DNA of 64,000 nucleotides from Nitzschia sp. DOCU1. Taxonomy: Eukaryota; Bacillariophyta; Bacillariophyceae; Bacillariales; Bacillariaceae. The position numbers and the translations under genes are program-made. The stretch's first letter is position 1. Every line of letters starts with the position of its first letter. Below, piece after piece: positions 9,438 through 18,442 of the stretch. The notes beneath the pieces are model-generated. The model searched no databases. It was not told where the DNA came from and was given only the letters and a program-made list of their open reading frames with translations. The DNA lies in assembly GCA_951394045.1 (NCBI GenBank), contig OX595986.1:4741534-4805533 (forward strand), in the 5' to 3' direction.

Positions 9438-11053
9438 ATGCTTCTCTCTTCAAAAACAGCAGAAAGTCTCACAATTGTTTGGTTGTTTCTGATAATGATG
9501 ACTCAAGGATTCCTGTCACAGACCATGAATGCTAACAGCAAAGGTAACAAGGCTGTAATGTCTCCTGACCGAGACTCTTTGGTTGCCTTGGATGCCCTAC
9601 TCCGGATCCGAGAATCCGGAGCTCTAGATTCTGCCTCGAACCAGAACGCTTTGCAAGCGCGGACTGAGGGTTCTTCAACCCCTCGCTTGCCTTCAATAGC
9701 AGTTGCTCCGGCCCCATTGCAACCTTTGCCGGAATGGGCTGCCAGGTTGGGTTCATTACTACCATTGACGACAGCGAGCTACCTTCTCAATGGCCACCAC
9801 CAGCATGCTGTCATGGCGCCTAGCCCAGCCCAAATCCACCTGGCAGCGGTTCAGGTTGCCGCTAAGAATTGGGGCAATAACCTTCTTGCCTCTCACGCGC
9901 CATCTCCATCGTCTAGCAAGGTGGTTTCGCCTCTGCGCACTCCTCCTCATGCTTCTGCCCCGACGGTGCAGTTGGAGCCCAAGCCTGAGGAGACTTCTAG
10001 GAGGAAGAATGAATCCCTCGAGCGAGCAGAAGCGATTAGAAAGGAAAAAGTTGCAGAGGCGCTGCGCTCCAAACCTCAACGTGGCCGAAAGAGGGATGAA
10101 CTTAACGATGACGAACGACTCGAGCTCACAAGGACTAGGAATCGTGAACATGCCAAGAGCACAAGGTACGGTCCATACCGCAATGTGCTGCTGCTACTAG
10201 TTGATCATGCGTTGGCGACGATACTGACACTTTTGCGCTTCTTTACAGGATTCGAAAGAAGGCGCGATATCAAGAACTGCTTGATCGCGAAGAGTTGTAC
10301 CTTGACATGCACGAGGAAGAACTTCGCCAAGCTCAAAGGAAGCAGTGTCTGCAGCACTTCTTTTCAGTTCGCCAGGCTATGCTTATTGAAAAGGCGAAAT
10401 GCCAGCCGAAGGACCAACAGTCTGGTGAGGCAACTTCGTCCTCTGGAAGGAGCTCTGAACCATCTGGTGAGAGCAAAGACGATATCTCGAGCCAGCTCTC
10501 CAACGTGATCGACGCCACCTTGCCATTCAATTTTGACTCGTTGCTTCCTGGTGGCGCCGAGGCAGCAGATGGCGAGGATGCTGTATCGAAAATGAACGAG
10601 TGGGACGCAGCCCTTCTGGATCGAATTGGTGGAGCTGTCAAGTCTTTGAACCCTGAAACACTTGCTTCAGTGGAGTACGAGATCGAATCCGGCTTGGAAG
10701 GTATTGCCCTGAACAATAGAGGGGAAGCCTTTTGCCGTGTCGAGCTTTCACTCGCGGTGCCCAAGTCTGAGGGCGAGAACAAGACGATCAGGAAACAGGT
10801 TATTTCTGGAATTTGTTCAGCCCAATTCAGTTCTCAATCAAATCGATTGGTCTCTTTGAAGTGGACTACTATGGAAGACCGATGCTCCGGTAGCCCCAAG
10901 CGTTCCGTGCCCGGAGAACCTGACAGCGCCGGAAGCCACAGTTCACGTGAAACATTGGCAAGCCAACTAGTGCATCCAAGTATGGTTTCCTTAGACATTG
11001 TGCGGAATGTCGAGCCCGATGAGAACCTTCATGAACCGGGCATGAACATCTGA
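9438..11053 (+). CDS. bZIP-type transcription factor
   Basis: Exons 9438-10165 and 10249-11053 join across an 83-base intron (donor GTACGG, acceptor CTTTACAG) to give up to 510 residues. The splice rebuilds an uninterrupted basic region, RNREHAKSTRIRKKARYQEL, which fits the bZIP rule N-x7-R-x9-L. Later heptad leucines are weak, so the zipper is short or non-canonical. Upstream is a Ser/Pro/Ala-rich region with a Lys/Arg-rich run (PQRGRKRDEL) that could be a nuclear signal; downstream is a mostly acidic Ser-rich region. The first ATG is at 9438, but its first 25 codons are hydrophobic. The ATG at 9525 has a better context (ACC before ATG) and may be the real start. The protein should bind DNA in the nucleus as a dimer; its targets are unknown. 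Confidence 0.68.
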
Positions 11054-11148
11054 AGCAGCTTTCAATACACTAGAGCTCGTGGGACGCCAACATGAGGCGT
11101 CGGTATATTTTGTGAAATGAATATTGGTCTCGAGCACCTATCTTGTGA

Positions 11149-11222
11149 TTTTTGCATTTGTTGACGATTACATGTTAGAAAAGTTCCGTAGATTTACACT
11201 AAACCTCGATCAGTTGATAAAC
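11149..11222. repeat. copy of the neighbouring gene's intron
   Basis: About 74 bases that match, by eye nearly throughout, the intron at 11530-11611, including the block GTTTAGTGTAAATCTACGG in the gene's orientation. The copy lies just downstream of the sulfotransferase stop codon in the same orientation as the intron. Confidence 0.75.
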
Positions 11223-11250
11223 GATACCCTCTACTAGATTTCATTAGACT

Positions 11251-13468
11251 TTACGGGCGAAACAGCGGGTATTTGCCCAATTTGAAGTCGCCGGCAAAGT
11301 GTCGTTCCAGCTGGGTGCGGACAGGAACGGTTAAATCCTCCGGTCCGAGACGAGATTCCGGAGCAACGCTGCCCGACTTGATCTTGGTGTCTAGCAGGGT
11401 CAAGTTCAAATGGTACCGTTGGACCAAATCATTGAATTCGGCTGTCAGGTTTTCGAATTTGAGAACGTGCCGGACTCGGCGACGGCCTTGATCATCGAAA
11501 ATATATTCGGACTGCGGAATCCAATGCACCTTTGCATTTGCATTTGATGACGATTACGTGTTAGAAAAGTTCCGTAGATTTACACTAAACCTGGATAGTT
11601 GATCAACGTACCATTTTTCCAGACCACCCAAGGTCTGGATCAACCAAACGCGCTTGATAACGGGTCAGTTTGTCAGCAATCCAGCGGTTCATAAACCTTT
11701 TATCTTCTAGCACGTGAACCTTACGCTGGACCGCAAAACCCGCTTGGAAGTAGAATTCACTAATGGCACGAGTGTAGGGGTTCCTCACCACGGCAAAGAA
11801 GTGCATATCCCGATCTTCTATAGGGCACTCGGTCGATGTCGTAGTGGTGTCGTCGGCAGCCACATTGTAATACGGATTGGATGGCATAGGATGAGCTTCC
11901 TGCGTTCGGTTGGATTCAAGCCAATGAAGTGGATAATGCCACAAATTGATCAACTTCTTATGACTAGGCCACTGATCAAGTGGCGTAGGCGTTGTTATCT
12001 CAAGCGGACAAACTCCTGTCCATGGTTTTTCCCCATAGTGCAAATGAAACTGGCAACATCCCCAGGCGAGATTGGCTTGTTGAAAAGCGGTTCGTTCAAT
12101 CGTACTTCCTCCCGTCTTGGGAATATGCAAAAACACTAGACGTGGTGGGCAGGATGAGCCCAGCTCTTCCTTTGTTGGAAAGTCTTGATATCGTTCAAAG
12201 TCGTCTGGGACCAGAACTTGCGGGGTATGATCCTGAATCGGGGTTGATATTTCATTGGACTCAGTGTTGTTCCTATTCCAAACGGGCCCATCATAAAAGG
12301 GATATGGTCCCAAGGCAAAGTCATTGGCGAAATGGCGTTCCAGTTCTCCAAGCACGGCCTCGTTTAAGTGTTGCGGCCCCATGCGAGCTTGCACCTTTCC
12401 CGATTTGGACATGAACCCAGCCGGATCTTTCATTGTAATGTTGAGACCATATTTCTGCATTAGCTCTGCAAAGTCGGTATCCAACTGCTCATATCGAAGA
12501 ACGTGCCGTACTCGACGTTGTCCCTTGTGGTCGAAAATAAACTCTGACTGCGGTATCCAATGCGTAAACCTTACTCTTTGTGTCCAGTTGTTATTTTGCA
12601 CGTCCTTCAACCTGTTCTTTATCCATCCATTCATAAACCAAGGATTGTGCATCATTTCCTTCTTGTCTTGGTGGAAAAAATCGGCCCGATAATAGTACTC
12701 ACTAATGGCTCGATCGTAGGGATTCCGTACCACGACGAAAAAGTGTACGGGTTGTTCTTGGGGCGAACATGACAATGAAGGAGATTTGTCGCTGGAATTG
12801 CCAAGTACCACATGATGATAGGGATTGGCGGGCAAGGATATATACTCTTCCAGATAGTGCAGAGGAAGATGCCAATACGTGTCCATTTTGTCATGTGACG
12901 GCCACTGTGCAAACGGAACGATTGGTTGCAATTCACCTAAACACATTGGCCACCGCTTCTTGTAATTGAAATGAAATTTACAACTTCCCCATGCAAGATT
13001 GGCTTGCTTGTAGGCATGTCGTTCAATGGTTGTCCCTGCTGCCTTGGGGATGTGAAGAAACTCGAGGCGTGGAGGACACGATGACGTTAACTCTTGGGCC
13101 GTCGGAAAGCTTTGGTAGCGTTGAAAGTTCTGGAATTTGGGGTCGATCGTACGGCGGGTGGTTCGATCATTACTCGTGGTAGTGTTCCAAGGCGTGTCTT
13201 GTTGCGAGTCTGTTGCTGGGCGATTCCCTGGTTTCGGCGATTTCTCGAGTCGGGAAAGATCTTTCTGCAAGTGAGCCAGAGAGAGTGTCTCGTCTGAAAT
13301 CACAACAGCGCTCTTGTCAGCAGTCGATTGAAACCACGAATACAGCCTGGCATATTGGAGTGTGAGTACTAATAGGCTAAAAAACAAGACGATGTATAAC
13401 CGAGAAGTCTTGACGGTGGTCTTGCGTGTTCCCGGAGAAATCGGCGGGATGCCGATGTTCGTTCTCAT
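11251..13468 (-). CDS. double-domain type II membrane sulfotransferase
   Basis: Exons 13468-11612 and 11529-11251 join across an 82-base intron (donor GTACGT, acceptor GCAAAG) to give 711 residues. Residues 24-40 are a signal anchor, suggesting a Golgi enzyme. Two homologous sulfotransferase domains follow. Domain 1 (about 130-393) has a 5'-phosphosulfate loop FLHIPKAAGTT at 137-147 and a 3'-phosphate loop VVRNPYDRAIS at 246-256. Domain 2 (about 438-711) has FLHIPKTGGST at 446-456 and VVRNPYTRAIS at 560-570. Both continue through a HWIPQSE motif (303-309 in domain 1). In domain 2 the intron falls between GWSGKM and VHWIPQSE; domain 1 has no intron there. These loops bind the sulfate donor PAPS, and the family sulfates glycans. 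Both loops look intact in both domains, so both may be active. The acceptor is unknown. Confidence 0.82.
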
Positions 13469-13971
13469 TCTTCAAACAACACAACTACTAGGTGCTAGTG
13501 GTGTGCATCATCAGCCGCCCCGAAACGCAGGACAATGCACAGCTCCCACATCAAATGCAATAGCCGGCGCTCCTTCTTTGGCAGGTCACAATAGCTACTT
13601 GTGGTGGCGGTGTCGTCATGGTCTCATCGGCGCACCTTGTGATGGCGGACGCAAAATGTGCTGCCGAGACGCTTCCGGTTGCCTTACAGACGACATAGGA
13701 TCACTCGAATGAATCGAACCCCCAGAATCAAAAATTCACCAAGTTATGGGGGTGCCCCAAAATTCAAGGGGTCGAAAGAATCGTTTCGCGATAGAACTCC
13801 GAAGAGAGCGAGAGGGATCGCTTGCGTCTCCATCGGAAAGGCAACAAATCGTCATGGCACAATCCCCACCTTTGCATGTCATTTCAGTCGTTGCTCGTCG
13901 CATGCTCTTTCAGTGAAACGTTCAACTTGCTTGTTACCCCACATCCCTGTCTTCTTAAAGCTGCTTTTGTC
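13469..13971. promoter_or_regulatory. divergent intergenic region
   Basis: About 500 bases between the divergent starts of the sulfotransferase (minus) and the UBL-PUB protein (plus). It should hold both promoters. No specific motif stands out. Confidence 0.35.
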
Positions 13972-14710
13972 ATGTCGGATTCGATCAATGTCTTTTGCAC
14001 CATAACCGCCAAGAACGGGGAGCGCATTCCCCTTGCCCTGAGCACCTCCAGCACGGCGACGCAAATACGACACAAAGTGGCCGAGGCCACCAAGATTCCG
14101 CTCGATCAACTACGCTTGATTTTTCGTGGGAAAATGATCAAGGACGATGATTCGACTAGTGCCGTGTCGGCGTACAAACTGGAACCGGATTGTGTCTTGC
14201 ATTGCATGGGGAAACCATCCGAAGACTCGACACCAGCAGCTGCTGCAACAGTATCAGTGGCAGCAGCCGCACCTAGCACTTCCAGCAGCGCCGCGACGGC
14301 AGCAGTGCCAAGCATCCCGCCTGCGGCTGCTGCTGCAATGGCAGCAGTACCGGTCGTTGATCCACTGCAAACCGCACTACAGACATTACGAACCTCCAAC
14401 TCGCCTCAAGTTTACGAAACGGCGTTATCGACCTTGGCCAAAATTTTGTCCAATATTTCCGATCATCCCATGGAAGAAAAGTATCGCAAGGTCAAGCTTC
14501 AAAATGTGGCATTTCAGAAGCGTCTGGGAGGATTGAATGGTGGGGATGCGGCCATGAAAGCAGTGGGATTTCTAGTGGAACAACAAGAAGGTGTTCCAGT
14601 TTATCAACTGCATGCCTCACCAGAAGCATGGCCCAAACTCATGGCAGCCAAGGCGACGATTGATGCAGCGGCCACTGAAGCTAAACGAGCCTTGGCATCA
14701 CCACTACCTA

Positions 14711-14741
<31 letters not shown>

Positions 14742-15393
14742 CAACAACAACAACAACATGTTTGGTGCTCCGGGAGTAGCAGGCGGTGGTGCTGCCAATC
14801 CATTCATGATGGGCGGGGGTGGCATGCCTGGAATGATGGGGGGTGCTGCGGGGATGCCAGATATGAATGATCCCAACATGCGGGCGGTAATGGCAAACAT
14901 GATGAGCAATCCAGAAGCATTGAGGTCCATGTTGCAGGTACGACTTGTGTGTGTTGTTTGATATTATTGATACCACCGATATCTACAATGAAATGCCCAA
15001 ACGCTAACACTTCTTCGCCGTCGTCTGTCGCCGTTCTAGAATCCCATGGTACAGCAAATGATTCAAAATGATCCCAATGTGTCACCCATGCTTCGTACGA
15101 GTATGCAACAATTGGCAAGCAATCCTGCCATGCTCAATCAATTGTCAGCAATGATGAGTGATCCTAGCACGCGGGCGCGTATGGAATCCATGATGGGAAA
15201 TGCAATGGCTGGTGGTGGGGGCATGCCTGGAATGGGCAGTATGATGCCTCCAGGAATGCCTTCAGCAGCTGCCAATAACAACAGTGGTGCTGCTACCAAT
15301 AATAGCAACAACAACAATGCGGCGAGCGATCAAGAACAGACTGAGGATGAAATGATTGCCGAAGCTATTCGAAGGTCATTGGAAGAAAGCTAG
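13972..15393 (+). CDS. ubiquilin-like shuttle protein: UBL, PUB, STI1, UIM
   Basis: Exons 13972-14937 and 15040-15393 join across a 102-base intron (phase 0; donor GTACGA, acceptor TTCTAG) to give 439 residues. The start is the ATG giving MSDSINVF; frames upstream of it are non-homologous. Domains in order: ubiquitin-like fold (about 4-80, IRHKVAEATKIPLDQLRLIF and the GK...D core); an Ala/Ser linker; a PUB-like domain (about 130-235, YRKVKLQNVAFQKRL and GGDAAMKAVGFLV); poly-Ser/poly-Asn; a Gly/Met-rich segment with STI1-type repeats (about 295-375, MANMMSNPEALRSMLQNP and SNPAMLNQL); and a C-terminal ubiquitin-interacting motif (about 421-438, EDEMIAEAIRRSLEES). UBL domains dock on the proteasome, PUB domains bind p97/Cdc48 tails, STI1 regions bind clients or Hsp70, and UIMs bind ubiquitin. 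The protein therefore probably links Cdc48 to the proteasome in protein quality control. Confidence 0.82.
14711..14757. repeat. coding AGC/AAC trinucleotide repeat
   Basis: Eight AGC units followed by eight AAC-type units, encoding Ser8-Asn8 within the UBL-PUB protein linker. Length polymorphism between strains would be expected. Confidence 0.85.
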
Positions 15394-15559
15394 ATAGGTA
15401 GCCAGACGGATACTACGCGCAAAGACGAACAAGAAAGAGTGCGACAGTTTTGGATATCCCAACAAGAACCACTGCCTTGGTTGTGTTTGCAATATATCAT
15501 CATAATGGTAGTCGATTACACTTTTGCAATCTTCAGTTTGTAGATGAGAAAGCTTATGG

Positions 15560-16327
15560 CTATTGTCTCGTATCCCACACTGGCGGTGTTTCCCACAGCC
15601 CCGGAAGCGCGCTGGGTAATTCTTCAATCGTAGCTAGACTAAAGTCCACAGCGGGATCATTCGCTTCAGGACGATCGTCGGGCAGGATACGCCCGTCTTC
15701 TGTTTTACCCGTGATGAGTATCGTCTTCATTCCCAGCCTCTTGGCCTGACGGATATTTTTCATGGAATCCTCCACCATTATACATGATCCAGGATCAGGA
15801 TGTCCAATATTGGCGAAAATCTTTTCAAATGCTGCTGCTTCTGGCTTACAATATGGCAAGACATCATCCACAGCATATAATCGCTCTTCTCCAAACAAGT
15901 CCATCATGTCCAATGCCTCCAAAACCTTTTGAACATATTTCCGCGGTCCATTCGAAAAAGCAACCAGTGTCAACGGCAACGATTGTAACTTCTTTTTCAA
16001 TTCCGTCTTGGGACCTCCTACTTTTGAATAATCCAAGTTCGCCGCCCAATATTCTGCCAAATGAGCCGTATCAAAGGTTGGAGCATGGGGTGGAAAGCGT
16101 CCTTCTTGTTGGGCCACTGTCAAGGCCTTGGCGGTGGCGTGATAACGCTCAAAGTACTCGTCTCGAAGTATCTTGGCTTCCTGTAGAGAACCAAAGTTTA
16201 AATGATCCACCATGTATTGTTGAACCACTTCCCCGTTGCGATGCGCTGTGAATCCTGTGCCAACATCATACAGGGTATCGTCGACATCAAAAATGATGGT
16301 CGTCACACTGGTAGAATCACCAGCCAT
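15560..16327 (-). CDS. HAD-family pyrimidine 5'-nucleotidase-like phosphatase
   Basis: A single exon of 255 residues from the ATG at 16327. Motif I is IIFDVDDTLYD (nucleophile and acid Asp), motif II is the Ser in LVAFSNGPRKY, motif III is the Lys in YCKPEAAAFE and motif IV is MVEDSMKN. All four haloacid-dehalogenase motifs are therefore present. The helical cap after motif I (residues about 25-105) and the overall length fit the pyrimidine 5'-nucleotidase group (yeast Sdt1/Phm8-like), which removes phosphate from nucleoside monophosphates. There is no clear targeting sequence, so it is probably cytosolic. It converges on the UBL-PUB gene, with 166 bases between the stop codons. Confidence 0.82.
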   Translation of the reverse strand: MAGDSTSVTTIIFDVDDTLYDVGTGFTAHRNGEVVQQYMVDHLNFGSLQEAKILRDEYFERYHATAKALTVAQQEGRFPPHAPTFDTAHLAEYWAANLDYSKVGGPKTELKKKLQSLPLTLVAFSNGPRKYVQKVLEALDMMDLFGEERLYAVDDVLPYCKPEAAAFEKIFANIGHPDPGSCIMVEDSMKNIRQAKRLGMKTILITGKTEDGRILPDDRPEANDPAVDFSLATIEELPSALPGLWETPPVWDTRQ

Positions 16328-17052
16328 TCTCGTCGAAGGCGTAAAGGCAAGTTAGGCCTACGAGGTTAACCGACGTTGAACTAACAGTTGTGCCAGAAAA
16401 CGAGGTCGAGCGACCGACTCTGATGGATGAGAGTGGCGAGGGCCACCATGGTCAAAGAAATGAGCCCAGAAAAGAGACGTACGGAAGAAGAAAAGCTGAC
16501 GCACCACGTGGCGTCCTCGTAGCCGGCGTGCTTTTCGCTCGCGAGTTTGAGAATCAGAACCGATAGTGATTATGCCCTTTGTGGTGGGCGCACAAATCTT
16601 TGAAACATCTTAATCTTCAGCCTTGAATATAAACAAACATATGTTCGTGCAACCAACATCATTTATTTACAAACTTAAAGGGAAGTGGTATGCGAGACGT
16701 TGGCGCACCCTAAATAGATTTATCGCGAAGAAGCGTGTACATTCTCTCGAGAACCTGGCCCTCGCAATCGTGCTAATAAGCCAGAGGAAGAAGGATGACA
16801 ATGACAGATTTCATTTCTTGGAAGTTGTCTCTTCTTCTTTTGTTACCACTACTGCAACCTGATGACAACGCCACAGCCTTCTATGCGTCGTTCCTCTTTG
16901 GTTCTTTATCTCTTGGTCTAAATATTGGTCGCCTTTCGTAGCTAGAGATCGTTTGGATACCCTTAAAGTTACCTCGATCTCTGACCTGACGAAAAGATTC
17001 TTTTTTCCATTCACTTTCTGCGACTACTCTAGCGGCTCATCGTCACATCAAA
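16328..17052. other. divergent intergenic region
   Basis: About 725 bases between divergent genes. A G-box core CACGTG occurs near 16505. The stretch around 16620-16860 has an open frame without an ATG or any domain. No RNA gene is evident. Confidence 0.4.
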
Positions 17053-17676
17053 ATGGGGAATCAAGCATCATCACCAGCGCCTTGTTTCGATGATCAAGTC
17101 TATACGACTCTTTCTTGGGCAGATGGAAAGGAGACCTGCCGAACCCTCTTCGAGGATTGTCAAGACAAGAAGAAACGCGAGGGCTCACCCCAAAAGATAT
17201 TATCACAAGACTCTTCTCTACGATCACCACAGCTTTCAAAGGAAATTCTCAACGACCCGCTGGCAGTGACGACGTTACTTTCTCCGCCGTCTCCACAGGA
17301 CGAACTGCCAGCCTTGACAGACAGGATATCAAGTCCAGAACCCTCATCCACGGACGAGGATGAGCATGATCACTTCAGAACCGCCATTACTTCAAGACGC
17401 CGCCCCGCGAGACAACAACAACAACAACAAGTCAATGTGATTGCATTGCACTATCCAGAACCTGTTCTGAGTCCAACAAGGAGTGCGGAATACTACCTGG
17501 GTTTGGGTGCTGTATCTTCCAACGATGATACCCACGGAACTAGCGGTAGTTTCAACCGAGACGCTCGAGCAGACTTGGGTACATCCAGAGGAAGTAGTGT
17601 GCAGGGTCGAGAAAGCTTTGATGAGTTTGATGAATACCGCACGGATGTGTCCGAGCGCATTCAACCACGAGAGTAA
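17053..17676 (+). CDS. putative N-myristoylated protein, unknown function
   Basis: A single exon of 207 residues. The N-terminus MGNQASS fits the N-myristoylation rule (Gly2, small residue at position 6), so attachment to a membrane is likely; Cys11 could also be acylated. The rest is hydrophilic, rich in Ser, Pro, Asp and Gln, with a QQQQQQ run near residue 120 and an acidic STDEDEHDH cluster. It is predicted to be mostly disordered, with many possible phosphorylation sites. No enzymatic domain is visible and I do not recognise a family. Confidence 0.55.
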   Translation: MGNQASSPAPCFDDQVYTTLSWADGKETCRTLFEDCQDKKKREGSPQKILSQDSSLRSPQLSKEILNDPLAVTTLLSPPSPQDELPALTDRISSPEPSSTDEDEHDHFRTAITSRRRPARQQQQQQVNVIALHYPEPVLSPTRSAEYYLGLGAVSSNDDTHGTSGSFNRDARADLGTSRGSSVQGRESFDEFDEYRTDVSERIQPRE

Positions 17677-18442
17677 TGAAAATGAACAGAGATTTTCTTG
17701 AGCCGTTGCCTCTGAACAACCTCGTGCTTTATAGTATGAAATAATGCGAGTTTGCATACTACTACGTGGAATCTTACTTGTGGTCATTGATGTATTCCAA
17801 CATTCGGAGAATATGCGCTACTTACTACTATAGTTAGTGCCGATCAATGCATTCGGTATCGACTCATCTACTATCCTCCACAAGTTGTTGTTTTTCCCGC
17901 CGTCGTTACTCATGTCCAAGAACCACAGCAAAAAGACGAAGATTCAGACAAAACCAGCGTAGAGTAGTAGTCTCTCTACTACTACCGGTAGTAGTTTTCT
18001 TTCCCACACAATAATGATCCTCTGTGTACTACTAGAACCATCACCATGACTATCATAGCTAGATACTGTTGCGTCAGGAATCGCGTTGGCTATGCGATAG
18101 TTTATATCCTGTAGAAGCAAATGACAGCTCAACTCATTAATGTTACGCTGTTTCTTTTTTTTGCACTATCCAGCTACCGGTAGCTACTACTATGATAGTG
18201 CAAAGAACGACGAGGAACTATACCTCCGGACGGCTATGGGTGACGCCGCCTTGCAGTCAACCGCGCCTTCGACATTTTTGGAGGGAACGCCCGGCGCGCT
18301 CCCCTCTTTACCATCACCGCGACGATGATGCTCGGATGGGAAAGGAGGCGCTCCGACACCTCTACCATAACATCACCTCGTCTGCACCTGATGATATCAT
18401 TGTGGTGGTGTGCATTAACGCTATCGGCCTCTAGATTACACA
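17677..18442. other. intergenic region
   Basis: About 765 bases with TAGTAG/ACTACTAC-rich stretches near 17960-18000 and short inverted motifs such as CTACCGGTAG (18174-18183). No supported gene. Confidence 0.4.

Noticed and set aside
13690..13760. possible minus-strand tRNA (GGGTTCGATTC-like T-loop)
   Set aside because: The T-stem does not pair and no acceptor stem or A-box could be placed around it.
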